Below are positions 17,180-26,654 of a stretch of DNA of 64,000 nt, piece by piece. A model generated the notes under the pieces. It worked only from the letters and a program-made list of their open reading frames with translations. It did no database searches and had not been told where the DNA came from. The DNA is from Halobacillus shinanisalinarum (GTDB lineage: Bacteria > Bacillota > Bacilli > Bacillales > Halobacillaceae), in NCBI RefSeq assembly GCF_022919835.1, contig NZ_CP095074.1, positions 682,001 through 746,000 on the forward strand. Reading direction: 5' to 3'. Positions within the stretch are counted from its first letter, which is position 1. Each line of letters starts with the position of its first letter. The position numbers were made by a program, and so were the translations under genes.

Positions 17180-18004
17180 TTACTTCTGGCAAGTTGGACA
17201 AATATGGGTACCACGACCGCTCACTTTCAGCTTTACAATCAGTGAACCGCAATCTAGACACTCCGTGTCCTGCTTTCCATAAACACGCAGTTTTTGCTGG
17301 AACATCCCCATCTCTCCCTGACTGTTTAAATAGGACCGAATCGTTGTTCCACCCTGGCCCACCGCTTCTTGGATCGTATCAATACTCGCCTGCCTGACCC
17401 GCCTCGCTTCCTCCAGTGAAAGCTGGTTAGCGATTCGCTCTGGATGAATCGCACTTCTATAAAGAGCTTCATCCACATAAATGTTTCCTAAGCCTCCTAC
17501 AACGCCCTGATCAAGCAGTACCGCCTTTATGTTTCTTGATGTTTTCTTAAGTTTTTCATAAAAATAATCAACGGTAAAAGCTGGATCAAAAGGATCGGGA
17601 CCTAATTGATTAAGTGGTTTGTGCTCCCATTCCGTCCCTATTTCAAATAAATGCATCGTTCCGAATTTACGAACATCATCATAACGGAGTTCTGTACCAT
17701 CCGTAAAATGAAAAATAACGTGTGTATGTTTCGGCTTTTCAACCGAAGAATCATACACACCGAATTTCCCTTCCATTCGCAAATGAGAAACCATGGCAAT
17801 ATCATCCATTTGAAAGATTAGAAATTTCCCTTTTCTTTCGATATCACGAATCGTCTGTGACTGTATCCACTGCTTAAAATCATTCGGGTCTTGGGGACGC
17901 TTAATAATATTTCCCCAAAAAATTGAAACATCTTGAATTTGTTTATTTAAGACGAGTTGTTTTAATGTTTGTCTCACCGTTTCCACTTCAGGAAGTTCCG
18001 GCAT
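17180..18004 (-). CDS. mutM: Formamidopyrimidine-DNA glycosylase (Fpg/MutM)
   Basis: Base-excision repair enzyme that removes 8-oxoguanine and formamidopyrimidines and nicks the strand by beta/delta-elimination. The N-terminus PELPEVETVRQTL carries the catalytic Pro and Glu. A helix-two-turn-helix region (LGNIYVDEALYRS) and a C-terminal zinc finger with Cys249, Cys252, Cys269 and Cys272 are present. The 274 residues are the usual length. Lies 14 bases after polA, so repair polymerase and glycosylase are co-transcribed. Confidence 0.97.
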   Translation of the reverse strand: MPELPEVETVRQTLKQLVLNKQIQDVSIFWGNIIKRPQDPNDFKQWIQSQTIRDIERKGKFLIFQMDDIAMVSHLRMEGKFGVYDSSVEKPKHTHVIFHFTDGTELRYDDVRKFGTMHLFEIGTEWEHKPLNQLGPDPFDPAFTVDYFYEKLKKTSRNIKAVLLDQGVVGGLGNIYVDEALYRSAIHPERIANQLSLEEARRVRQASIDTIQEAVGQGGTTIRSYLNSQGEMGMFQQKLRVYGKQDTECLDCGSLIVKLKVSGRGTHICPTCQK

Positions 18005-18018
18005 GTTGTTCCCCTCAC

Positions 18019-20667
18019 TTACTTCGCGTCATACCACGTAGGTCCATAAGAATAGTCAACTTCTAGTGGAACCTCTAATTTGACCGTATTCTCCATAACC
18101 TCTGCTACAACACTCTTTAATTTTTCTATCTCTTCTTCTGGTGCCTCAAGAATTAATTCATCGTGAACTTGCAGGAGCATACGAGCTTGGAAGCCATCTT
18201 CATCAAGACGGTGATTTAAATCGATCATAGCTTTTTTAATAATATCTGCTGCACTTCCTTGGATAGGTGTGTTCATCGCTGTCCGCTCTGCAAAACTTCT
18301 TTTATTGAAGTTTCGGCTTGTAATATCCGGCAAATACCTGCGTCGCTGCATAAGCGTTGTTACATACCCTAGACGTTTCGCTTCACGAACAGACTCATCC
18401 ATGTACTCTTTAACACCTGGGTAACTATTTAAATACTTATCGATAAAGAGTTTTGCTTCCTTACGTGTAATGCCCAAACTTTGTGATAAACCATAATCAC
18501 TAATCCCATAAACAATACCAAAGTTAACCGCCTTAGCGTGACGCCTCATTTGGCTTGTGACTTCGTTTTCAGGTACATCAAAAACCTCGCTGGCTGTTTG
18601 GGTATGGATGTCTTTCCCTTCTTTATATGCCTTCACTAATTTCTCATCTTGAGCGATATGAGCTAACACTCGCAGTTCTATTTGAGAATAATCACTGCTG
18701 AACATCACCCAGCCCTCTTCTGATGGAACAAAAGCCTGCCTTATTTTTCTTCCTTCCTCGAGACGAATGGGTATATTTTGCAGGTTAGGTTCGATTGAGC
18801 TCAAGCGACCCGTTTGAGCAAGTGCCTGATTGAAACGGGTATGAATCATCTTAGAGGATTCATCCACTACTTTAAGCAAGCCTTCTATATAGGTTGATTG
18901 CAGCTTACTCAATTGCCGATAAAGCAAAATTTTTGGAATGATCTCATGTTGATCTTCAAGCTGCTCAAGGATATCCGCAGAAGTAGAATAGCCTGTTTTC
19001 GTTTTTTTGATGACAGGCAGCTCCAGTTTTTCAAACAGAATCGGACCCAGCTGCTTAGGAGAATTTAAGTTAAACGTCTCGCCTGCCAACTCATAGATCG
19101 CTTCCCTAATCGAGTTAAGTCGTTCTTCAAGCTCACTGCCCATCTGTTTAAGACGCTCTATATCCACCCTTACACCTTGGTGCTCCATCTCCCCTAGAAT
19201 TAAAGCTAAAGGCATCTCAAGATTTTTATAAAGATCCATTTGTTCATTCTGTTTTAACTGCGCTTCCATTTGATCTTTTATTTTATATAGCATGGAGGCT
19301 TTCCGAGCCAAATGTTCATGAAAAATAGCTTCCGATTCCGGCAGCTTCAATTTAGCGCCTTTTCCGTAAACTTCCTCATCGTACTGAACAGCCTTCTCGT
19401 TCATTCGATGGCTGATCGATGGAATGTCATGGTTATTCTCGGAAGGATTAAGTAAATAGGAAGCGAGCAGCAGGTCAAAGCTAATCCCCCTTGCATTGAT
19501 CCCGTGGCGTTTTAATGCGACGACGGTTTGTTTCGCATCAAATACCCACTTTTCTTTTTCCTCGTCCTCCATCCATTGCTTGAAACCATTCGACTGTTCT
19601 GCGTCTTCCATTGTTATAAAATAATAATCATTGTCGTTAGCGATAGTAATTCCATCTACGGGGGCGTGATGGTAATTGTCATATAACATTTCGACAATTA
19701 GAGCTTCTTGACCAGTCAACATATCATCGGTGACATCTGTGATGACAGACACTTCAATTTCCGGCCAATCCTCACCCTCGGCCGCCTGCTCTTGTGTTTC
19801 TCCAGGTGCGGCCACCCGCTCCATAAGCGATTGGAAGCCAAGATCACGAAACAATGCACTCACTTTCTTGCTTTCATATCCGTCATAATGAATATCCTCT
19901 AAGCCAATCTTAATAGGTGCTTTCCGATCAATTGTGACGAGCTGCTTGCTCATAAATGCATCCTCTTTATTCGTTTCAAGTTTTTCTTTAAGTTTTTTTC
20001 CACTTACATCATCTAAATTCTCATAAACGCTTTCAAGCTTATCAAACTGTGTTAGTAATTTTACAGCTGTTTTCTCTCCAACACCAGGCACACCTGGAAT
20101 ATTGTCTGAGCTATCTCCCATTAATGCTTTCAAATCAATTATTTGATCGGGACGAACGCCCATTTTTTCCTGCATAAATGAAGGGTCATATATATCAACA
20201 TTGGTGATCCCTTTCTTAGTCAAGCTTACCTTTATATTTTCAGAGACTAGCTGCAGTAAATCCTTATCTCCTGATATAACCTTTACGTCTAATTTCTGTT
20301 CTCCTGCTACAGTGGCTAATGTACCAATAATGTCATCCGCTTCATACTGATCAAGTTGATAATAGGGGATCGTAAAGGCATCTAACAACTCTTTAATGAC
20401 CGGAAACTGCTCAGATAATTCAGAAGGAGTTTTCTGCCTTCCTCCTTTATATTCAGAATACGTTTCATGACGAAAAGTGGTTTTCCCTGCATCAAACGCA
20501 ACTAACATACGATCCGGCTTGTCCTCTTCCAGTATTTTTAAAAGCATTGTCGTAAACCCATATACCGCATTCGTATAAACACCTTTATCACTGTTCAGTA
20601 GTGGCAGTGCAAAAAATGCCCGATAAGCTATACTATTTCCATCTATTAATACGACTTTCTCCGCCAT
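18019..20667 (-). CDS. polA: DNA polymerase I
   Basis: Repair and Okazaki-fragment maturation polymerase, 882 residues. The 5'-3' exonuclease domain is at about 1-290 (VLIDGNSIAYRAFFALP, YEADDIIGTLA, GDKDLLQLV, LMGDSSDNIPGVPGVGEKTA). The middle 3'-5' exonuclease-like domain (about 300-470) appears to lack the usual metal-binding acidic residues, as in other Bacillus Pol I. The polymerase domain has FSSDYSQIELRVLAHI (motif A), RRHAKAVNFGIVYGIS (motif B) and LLQVHDELILEAP (motif C). First gene of the polA-mutM-ytaF-coaE operon. The stretch 20668-20830 upstream holds no clear gene. Confidence 0.97.
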   Translation of the reverse strand: MAEKVVLIDGNSIAYRAFFALPLLNSDKGVYTNAVYGFTTMLLKILEEDKPDRMLVAFDAGKTTFRHETYSEYKGGRQKTPSELSEQFPVIKELLDAFTIPYYQLDQYEADDIIGTLATVAGEQKLDVKVISGDKDLLQLVSENIKVSLTKKGITNVDIYDPSFMQEKMGVRPDQIIDLKALMGDSSDNIPGVPGVGEKTAVKLLTQFDKLESVYENLDDVSGKKLKEKLETNKEDAFMSKQLVTIDRKAPIKIGLEDIHYDGYESKKVSALFRDLGFQSLMERVAAPGETQEQAAEGEDWPEIEVSVITDVTDDMLTGQEALIVEMLYDNYHHAPVDGITIANDNDYYFITMEDAEQSNGFKQWMEDEEKEKWVFDAKQTVVALKRHGINARGISFDLLLASYLLNPSENNHDIPSISHRMNEKAVQYDEEVYGKGAKLKLPESEAIFHEHLARKASMLYKIKDQMEAQLKQNEQMDLYKNLEMPLALILGEMEHQGVRVDIERLKQMGSELEERLNSIREAIYELAGETFNLNSPKQLGPILFEKLELPVIKKTKTGYSTSADILEQLEDQHEIIPKILLYRQLSKLQSTYIEGLLKVVDESSKMIHTRFNQALAQTGRLSSIEPNLQNIPIRLEEGRKIRQAFVPSEEGWVMFSSDYSQIELRVLAHIAQDEKLVKAYKEGKDIHTQTASEVFDVPENEVTSQMRRHAKAVNFGIVYGISDYGLSQSLGITRKEAKLFIDKYLNSYPGVKEYMDESVREAKRLGYVTTLMQRRRYLPDITSRNFNKRSFAERTAMNTPIQGSAADIIKKAMIDLNHRLDEDGFQARMLLQVHDELILEAPEEEIEKLKSVVAEVMENTVKLEVPLEVDYSYGPTWYDAK

Positions 20668-20834
20668 TCGCTCAACTCCTCAAGGTATAAACGTCTTTGC
20701 TTCATTCTACCATGTTTATTACGAAGAAGAAAAAAGACGCTTTTGTCAACGAATGGGATCTGTCCATCGTATTAAAGTTAGAGAACGGTTTCGAATGCTT
20801 CAACTTAAGAAGACTACTCACTTCATTAAAAATC

Positions 20835-20870
20835 CAAAAAAAGAGCAGAAGCACAAGCGGCTTCTGCCCA
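20835..20870 (-). terminator. Terminator of phoPR
   Basis: GGGCAGAAGC, loop CGCTTGT, GCTTCTGCTC, then seven T on the minus strand. Confidence 0.88.
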
Positions 20871-20947
20871 ATGAGAGAAAACACCTTGGATGAAAGGGTT
20901 CATTGGTAATCTTACCAAAACTATTTAAAGGAATGTTTAAAATAGTA

Positions 20948-22702
20948 TTAATTGTTTGTAAACTCTTTTGGTATGGTAACTTCAAAAGTTGTTCCTTCAT
21001 TCACCTCACTATTGACTCGGATAGAGCCATGGTGAGCTTCAATTATATGCTTGACTATGGCTAGTCCAAGGCCTGTCCCGCCGGAATTACGGCTTCTTGC
21101 CTTATCAACCCTGTAAAACCTCTCAAAAATGCGTGATATTTCTTCTTCCGGGATGCCCACTCCATTATCTTTGATTGAAATCACTACTGTTTCTCCATGA
21201 TCTTGAAGGGTTACCTGGACAAGGCCTTCTTCTCCAGTATAGTTTACTGCGTTGGCAAGTAAGTTCATAAAGACTTGCTTTAACCGACTTGCATCGCCCT
21301 GGACCACAACCCTACGCTCCAGCAAGGCTTCTACCCGAATCGATTTTCTCTCTGCCTGTTGTTCAACAATCGGAAGTAATTCAGATAACAGCTTATGTAG
21401 CTCAACCTGTTCAACAAGCAGCTTAAAATCTTCTTTTTCTACCTTGGATAACTCCAATAAATCTTCAATTAACGATTGCAAACGTCCACTTTCTTTTAAA
21501 ATAATTCCGAGGAATTGATCAAGCATTGCTTCATCTTTCATTGCCCCATCAAGCAAGGTTTCAGAAAATCCCCGGATCGATGTAATTGGCGTTTTCAATT
21601 CGTGGGATACATTGGCCACAAAGTCTTTGCGCATCTGCTCAAGCTTTTTCATATCTGTAATGTCATGAAAAACGAGAACAATACCCTTCCATTTTTTATT
21701 TTCGCTAAAAATGGGGGCTCCTGTTACCTCTAAATGCTTGCGGTCGATCTGTACAGGTAAGACAAATTTTTCACTTACTGTTTCCTCAAACATATAAATC
21801 GTCTGGACTGTTTCATGAATTGCCGTATAAGGAATCGCATCATGATAAAGGAACCCTATATATTCCTTTTGAATCCCCCCAAAACTTTCTAGGAATGCCT
21901 TATTTACAAGGAGAATATAGCCCTTTTCATCAATTAGAATCAGACCACTGCCCATATTGTTAATAACAGCCTCTAACTGATTTTCCTGCATTCCTTTTGT
22001 ACTCGTCATTTCTTGGAGGTTCCTGGCAAGAACATTAATTGAACGGCTTAACTGTCCCGCTTCACCAAAGTGACCTTCATAAGTACGAGCATTGTAATTC
22101 CCTTCAGCGAGTTCATTAGCTGTTTTTGAAGCGGACCGAATTGGTCGGATGAATTTAGAAAACACATTAAATCCAATGAAAAAGATAGCAAGAAGGCCAA
22201 GTATTAACGTAAATCCAATAAGAAGCCAGATGTTTTTTGTAATATCAGCTAAGGATTGAACAGGTGAAACAACTAGGAGTGTTCCGTTATCCCCCCCTAC
22301 ACTTATAGGGAGCGGGTAATAAAAGATGGTTTCCTCTAGTTGCCCTTCACGCATAGGTAATTGGTGTAATTGAACTTTATCAATGATTGCTTGTTTTTCG
22401 GCATTGCTGATCATTGGCAATGTTTTCACAGTATCTATAACGACTTCATCTTCAGCTGAAATGAATATCATACCTGTGTTTAGCTGCTCACTAAATTCGA
22501 TTAAGGAATCCTGGCTAAGCTCATCATTTTCTAAGAATTCTTCGAGGTAACTAGCAAAATAGTTGCTTTCAACGGCAATCCGCTCTTCAAAGATATTAAT
22601 AAAATAGCTTTTCGTTAACTGTGCTAATAAAATACCTAATCCCACCATAACGATAATGACAATTACCGTATAGGTCAGGAGCGGTCTTTTATTGATTTTC
22701 AT
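20948..22702 (-). CDS. phoR: Phosphate-starvation sensor histidine kinase PhoR
   Basis: Membrane sensor kinase of the Pho regulon. Domains in its 584 residues: TM1 (about 8-29), extracytoplasmic sensor (30-155), TM2 (about 158-178), HAMP (180-235), PAS (245-345), and HisKA with phospho-acceptor His367 in FVANVSHELKTPITSIRGF. The ATPase has an N-box near LKQVFMNLLANAVNY, G1 DNGVGIPEEE and G2 GGTGLGLAIVKH. The start codon directly follows the phoP stop, so the two are translationally coupled. A C7 run at 22291-22297 inside the gene is in frame, in contrast to six other genes broken at such runs. Confidence 0.95.
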   Translation of the reverse strand: MKINKRPLLTYTVIVIIVMVGLGILLAQLTKSYFINIFEERIAVESNYFASYLEEFLENDELSQDSLIEFSEQLNTGMIFISAEDEVVIDTVKTLPMISNAEKQAIIDKVQLHQLPMREGQLEETIFYYPLPISVGGDNGTLLVVSPVQSLADITKNIWLLIGFTLILGLLAIFFIGFNVFSKFIRPIRSASKTANELAEGNYNARTYEGHFGEAGQLSRSINVLARNLQEMTSTKGMQENQLEAVINNMGSGLILIDEKGYILLVNKAFLESFGGIQKEYIGFLYHDAIPYTAIHETVQTIYMFEETVSEKFVLPVQIDRKHLEVTGAPIFSENKKWKGIVLVFHDITDMKKLEQMRKDFVANVSHELKTPITSIRGFSETLLDGAMKDEAMLDQFLGIILKESGRLQSLIEDLLELSKVEKEDFKLLVEQVELHKLLSELLPIVEQQAERKSIRVEALLERRVVVQGDASRLKQVFMNLLANAVNYTGEEGLVQVTLQDHGETVVISIKDNGVGIPEEEISRIFERFYRVDKARSRNSGGTGLGLAIVKHIIEAHHGSIRVNSEVNEGTTFEVTIPKEFTNN

Positions 22703-23398
22703 TTACTTTGGCTCCTCCATCTTATAGCCTAACCCTCGAATCGTTTTAATGTACACAGGCTTCTTCGTATCGGGCTCGATTTTTTCCCTAAGATGACTGA
22801 CATGCACGTCAACAATTCTTGTATCACCAACAAAATCATAGTTCCATACAGCACTTAATAATTGATCTCTTGATAACACACGGCCAATGTTTTGGCTCAA
22901 ATAGTGCAGCAGCTCAAATTCTTTTGGAGTAAAAGTTAATGCTTCGCCTTTAATGGTCGCCTCGTATTGTTCTGGATAAATCATTAAATTAGCAATTTGA
23001 ATGAAAGGTGCCTCCTGTTCGGCCGGTTCACGGATCATTCTTCTTAAGATCGCTTTAATTCGAGCAACAACCTCCCGCGGGCTAAAAGGTTTTGTCAAAT
23101 AGTCATCTGCCCCTAACTCAAGTCCCAAAACTTTATCAAATTCATCATCTTTAGCTGTAAGCATTAAGATCGGTGTTTCCACCTGTTTCTGGCGGAGTTG
23201 TTTACATACTTCCATCCCATCCATTTCAGGGAGCATAACGTCGAGGACAATCATGTCGTATGCTGTTGAAGATGCTTTACCCAGTGCATCTGTACCTGTG
23301 TATGCGATATCAGTCTCATACCCCGCTTGGTCTATATTGTATTTGAGCAGTGTTACAATTGATTCTTCATCATCGACGATTAGTATTCTTTGCTTCAT
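22703..23398 (-). CDS. phoP: Phosphate-starvation response regulator PhoP
   Basis: OmpR-family response regulator that activates or represses Pho genes when PhoR phosphorylates it. Receiver domain (1-120) with acidic pocket DDEES, phospho-acceptor Asp53 in YDMIVLDVMLPEMDG, Thr in LMLTAKDDE and Lys in DYLTKPFSPREV. The winged-helix domain has TFTPKEFELLHYL and RIVDVHVSHLREKIE. Start at ATG 23398 (MKQRILIVDDEES) behind GGGGTGA; an in-frame extension to 23440 is not conserved. A cluster of TTTACA repeats lies upstream, suggesting autoregulation. Confidence 0.96.
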   Translation of the reverse strand: MKQRILIVDDEESIVTLLKYNIDQAGYETDIAYTGTDALGKASSTAYDMIVLDVMLPEMDGMEVCKQLRQKQVETPILMLTAKDDEFDKVLGLELGADDYLTKPFSPREVVARIKAILRRMIREPAEQEAPFIQIANLMIYPEQYEATIKGEALTFTPKEFELLHYLSQNIGRVLSRDQLLSAVWNYDFVGDTRIVDVHVSHLREKIEPDTKKPVYIKTIRGLGYKMEEPK

Positions 23399-23449
23399 TC
23401 CATTCACCCCTAACCTGCAGGATACGTTCAACTTCATCATACAATGAAG

Positions 23450-23502
23450 TTTACATCTTGAACATGCATCTTTACAACTTTTACTTAAAATTTACATTTA
23501 CA
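23450..23502. promoter_or_regulatory. Candidate PhoP-box cluster upstream of phoPR
   Basis: On the plus strand TTTACA occurs at 23450, 23471, 23491 and 23497, with TTTACT at 23480. Adjacent hexamers lie about 6-21 bases apart, mostly near one or two helical turns. The B. subtilis Pho box is TT(A/C/T)ACA in direct repeat with about 5-base spacers. The cluster lies 52-104 bases before the phoP start. Confidence 0.6.
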
Positions 23503-23630
23503 ACAACAAGCATGAGCAGCGGTAGACAAATTAGAGGTAGTCGGCCAACCTGCAATCTTAAGGACGAGATAATGAAGGAAATTATGAATGTATTTCTCGA
23601 GTTGGCAGATATTTTCCATGCGTGCATAAG

Positions 23631-23656
23631 AAAAAGACCAACTCAAGGCTGGTCTT
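23631..23656 (-). terminator. Terminator after the MaoC-like gene
   Basis: AAGACCA, loop GCCTTGAGT, TGGTCTT then T-rich on the minus strand, immediately downstream of the gene ending at 23669. Confidence 0.82.
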
Positions 23657-23668
23657 AGATGATTCTGT

Positions 23669-24145
23669 TTAATAAAAGTTTTCTAACGAGCTTGCATTCA
23701 TAGACTTCGATGCATAAGGAGGCTGTACAGCTATCGTACCTTTAACAACCTCATCTCCTTCTTCATCGTACCCGGCCACTCCTATTCTTACATCATGTTC
23801 TTCCTTGTTAATCGACTGAATTTCAAGCCTTAGACGGACTTCACTGTAATGGTACACCGGTTTTGGATAGGATAAATCTTGTTTAGTAATATGACTTCCT
23901 GGACCAGGTAAATGCATCGACACCATTGAAGAAATCATTCCAAATACCATCACTGTTGGAACGATTGGGCGTTTAAATGGTGTTTCTGATGCATAATCAT
24001 GTTGAATATATAACGGATTTGCATCATCTGTTAATCCGAGATACATCAAGAGTTCACGATCTTCAATGGTTGAGGAAGCTGTGAACGTATCACCGACCTT
24101 TAGATCATGAATTTTTCTGCCTAGTTTTCTTTTTTTACCAAGCAT
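23669..24145 (-). CDS. MaoC-like hot-dog fold dehydratase
   Basis: Single hot-dog domain protein of the MaoC / (R)-enoyl hydratase superfamily, 158 residues. The opening KIHDLKVGDTFTASSTIEDRELLMYLGLTDDANPL resembles the hydratase-2 motif region, in which an Asp followed by Asn-Pro-Leu/His serves catalysis; here it is DDANPLYIQHDYA. IVPTVMVFGMISSMV follows. It sits between mdh and phoP, a place occupied by such a gene in several Bacillaceae but not in B. subtilis. Substrate unknown; an acyl-CoA or acyl-ACP ligand is likely. Confidence 0.75.
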   Translation of the reverse strand: MLGKKRKLGRKIHDLKVGDTFTASSTIEDRELLMYLGLTDDANPLYIQHDYASETPFKRPIVPTVMVFGMISSMVSMHLPGPGSHITKQDLSYPKPVYHYSEVRLRLEIQSINKEEHDVRIGVAGYDEEGDEVVKGTIAVQPPYASKSMNASSLENFY

Positions 24146-24183
24146 ACCTTCACCTCTTTTGAAAGCGTTTTCTTATATTCCTG

Positions 24184-24218
24184 TAAAAAAGGATTCGAGG
24201 TCTCCCCCGAACCCTTCT
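24184..24218 (-). terminator. Terminator of citZ-icd-mdh
   Basis: GGGTTCG-GGG loop CC-TCGAATCC then six T on the minus strand, just after mdh. Confidence 0.78.
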
Positions 24219-24222
24219 TCTT

Positions 24223-25161
24223 TTAGTTTAATACATTGAGAACATTTTTAACAGAGTCAGCAGATTGATCCAATTGCTTTTTCTCATCTTCTGTCAATTC
24301 AAGTTCAATAATCTCTTCAATTCCGTTTCCTCCAAGGATCGTTGGTACACCAAGGTAGACTCCATCGTAACCATACTCACCTTCAAGGTAGGCAATGGCA
24401 GGTAGAATTCTTCTTTGATCCTTAAGAATAGCTTCAGCCATTTGTATTAAGGAAGCTGCTGGTGCATAGTAAGCACTTCCATTCCCAAGTAATCCTACGA
24501 TTTCTCCACCGCCTTTTCGTGTACGTTCGACAATTTGATCAAGACGATCTTTAGAGATTAGTTTCTCTAGTGGAATACCGCCAGCAAAAGAGTAACGTAC
24601 GAGTGGCACCATGTCATCTCCGTGCCCACCTAATACAAATCCAGTGACGTCTTTAATGGATACATTCAACTCTTCTGCAACAAAGGTACGGAAACGTGAT
24701 GTATCTAATACACCTGACTGACCGATCACACGGTTTTTAGGAAGACCCGCTTCTTGGAACACTGAATACGTCATCGCGTCAACAGGATTTGTTAACACGA
24801 TAATATAGCAATCCGGTGAATACTTCACAATCTCTTTCGTTACACTTTTCATAATTTTTGAGTTTGTGTTGACAAGATCATCACGGCTCATCCCAGGCTT
24901 ACGTGCAATTCCTGCTGTGATGATAACTAGATCAGAATCCTTTGTATCCTCATAATTAGACGTGCCCTTAATGTTAGCATCAAATCCTTGAACAGGACTT
25001 GCTTCAAGCATATCAAGCGCTTTACCTTTAGTAGGATCCTCCATGTCAGGAATATCAACTAGTACGACATCGCCTAATTCTTTTTGAGCAGCCATCAGTG
25101 CAGTAGTAGCTCCTGTGAAGCCACCGCCAATTACTGAAATTTTTTTTCTACGAATCGCCAT
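24223..25161 (-). CDS. mdh: Malate dehydrogenase (LDH-like)
   Basis: NAD-dependent oxidation of malate to oxaloacetate in the TCA cycle. The 312 residues show the Rossmann nucleotide-binding loop [14 protein letters not shown] and a following Asp (VVLVDIPD) that selects NAD. The substrate loop has [10 protein letters not shown] with the catalytic Arg residues, [10 protein letters not shown], and the active-site His in [14 protein letters not shown]. Third gene of the citZ-icd-mdh cluster, 14 bases after icd, followed by a terminator. Confidence 0.96.
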   Translation of the reverse strand: MAIRRKKISVIGGGFTGATTALMAAQKELGDVVLVDIPDMEDPTKGKALDMLEASPVQGFDANIKGTSNYEDTKDSDLVIITAGIARKPGMSRDDLVNTNSKIMKSVTKEIVKYSPDCYIIVLTNPVDAMTYSVFQEAGLPKNRVIGQSGVLDTSRFRTFVAEELNVSIKDVTGFVLGGHGDDMVPLVRYSFAGGIPLEKLISKDRLDQIVERTRKGGGEIVGLLGNGSAYYAPAASLIQMAEAILKDQRRILPAIAYLEGEYGYDGVYLGVPTILGGNGIEEIIELELTEDEKKQLDQSADSVKNVLNVLN

Positions 25162-25175
25162 AATAAGCCCCTTCC

Positions 25176-26450
25176 TTAGTCCATGTTTTTGATTAAAGCA
25201 TCACCGAACTCAGAGCATTTCACTTCTGTTGCCCCGTCCATCATTCGGGCAAAGTCATAAGTCACAACTTTACTTCCGATTGTTTTGTCCATAGCTTTAG
25301 AAATGAGTTCTCCGGCTTCCCTCCAACCTAGGTGGTCAAGCATGAGGACACCTGAAAGAATGACAGAAGATGGGTTTACTTTATCCATCCCGGCATACTT
25401 AGGAGCTGTTCCGTGTGTTGCTTCGAAAATAGCATGTCCCGTTTCAAAGTTAATGTTAGCTCCCGGCGCAATACCGATTCCACCAACTTGTGCAGCGAGG
25501 GCATCGGAAATATAATCCCCATTTAAGTTCATCGTCGCAACGACATCAAATTCTTTAGGACGAGTTAAAATTTGCTGTAAAAAGATATCTGCAATCGCAT
25601 CTTTAACGATCAGTTTACCCTCTGCTTCTGCTTTATCCTGTGCTGCATTAGCCGCATCTTTACCTTCTTTTTCTACAATGCGGTCATACTCAGCCCATGT
25701 AAATACTTTATCACCGTATTCTTCTTCAGCTACTTCATAGCCCCAATTTTTAAATGATCCTTCTGTGAATTTCATGATGTTGCCTTTATGAACGAGGGTT
25801 ACATTTCTACGCCCTTCATTAAATGCATAATCAATCGCGGCACGTACAAGACGTTTTGTACCTTCTTCTGAAACCGGCTTAATACCAATACCTGATGTTT
25901 CAGGAAAACGAATATTATGTACACCCATTTCGTTTTGCAAAAAGTCAATCACTTTCTTCACTTCAGGGGTACCTTCTTGCCATTCAATACCTGCATAGAT
26001 ATCCTCTGTATTCTCACGGAAGATAGCCATATCTGTGTCTTCAGGACGTTTAACAGGTGACGGTACACCTTCAAAGTAGCGAACAGGACGCAAGCAAGTA
26101 AATAAGTCCAGTTCCTGTCTTAGCGCAACGTTTAATGAACGGATTCCACCGCCAATTGGTGTAGTTAATGGTCCTTTAATCGCAATTTTATAGTCGCGAA
26201 TCGTATCAAGTGTAGCTGCAGGGAGCCATTCTCCTGTTTGGTCATAGGCTTTTTGCCCAGCCAGTACTTCTTTCCATTCAACTGACTTTTCGCCATTATA
26301 GGCTTTATCAACAGCAGCTTCGATTACACGGCTTGCTGCTGCCCAAATGTCTGGTCCAATACCGTCCCCTTCAATATAAGGAATAATCGGTCTGTCAGGG
26401 ACATTTAAGTTACCATTCTGTTCTACTGAAATTTTTTGTGATTGTGTCAA
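25176..26450 (-). CDS. icd: Isocitrate dehydrogenase (NADP)
   Basis: Converts isocitrate to 2-oxoglutarate and CO2 with NADP. The family blocks are [30 protein letters not shown] (substrate Ser and Arg residues), [30 protein letters not shown] (metal Asp residues) and [14 protein letters not shown] place the start at TTG 26448-26450 because AGGAGG stands seven bases upstream and the product (424 residues) matches B. subtilis Icd; a longer frame to 26501 is unlikely. Followed closely by mdh. The 204 bases between citZ and icd hold no gene and no clear terminator. Confidence 0.95.
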   Translation of the reverse strand: MTQSQKISVEQNGNLNVPDRPIIPYIEGDGIGPDIWAAASRVIEAAVDKAYNGEKSVEWKEVLAGQKAYDQTGEWLPAATLDTIRDYKIAIKGPLTTPIGGGIRSLNVALRQELDLFTCLRPVRYFEGVPSPVKRPEDTDMAIFRENTEDIYAGIEWQEGTPEVKKVIDFLQNEMGVHNIRFPETSGIGIKPVSEEGTKRLVRAAIDYAFNEGRRNVTLVHKGNIMKFTEGSFKNWGYEVAEEEYGDKVFTWAEYDRIVEKEGKDAANAAQDKAEAEGKLIVKDAIADIFLQQILTRPKEFDVVATMNLNGDYISDALAAQVGGIGIAPGANINFETGHAIFEATHGTAPKYAGMDKVNPSSVILSGVLMLDHLGWREAGELISKAMDKTIGSKVVTYDFARMMDGATEVKCSEFGDALIKNMD

Positions 26451-26654
26451 AATAAGTCCTCCTAAATTTAGTATCTGGGATAAAGCATCCTCTACTATCA
26501 TACGTTAAAATAATACGAATAAAAAGGGCAGAGGAAAAAGCCCACACTCAGCAAAACCGACACCCCAAATAAATAAGTTCGGTTCAAATGAATGTAAGGA
26601 AGTTCATTCCTTTCCTTAACCAAACGCCCTCACATATGGCCAAAGTTGACTTTA

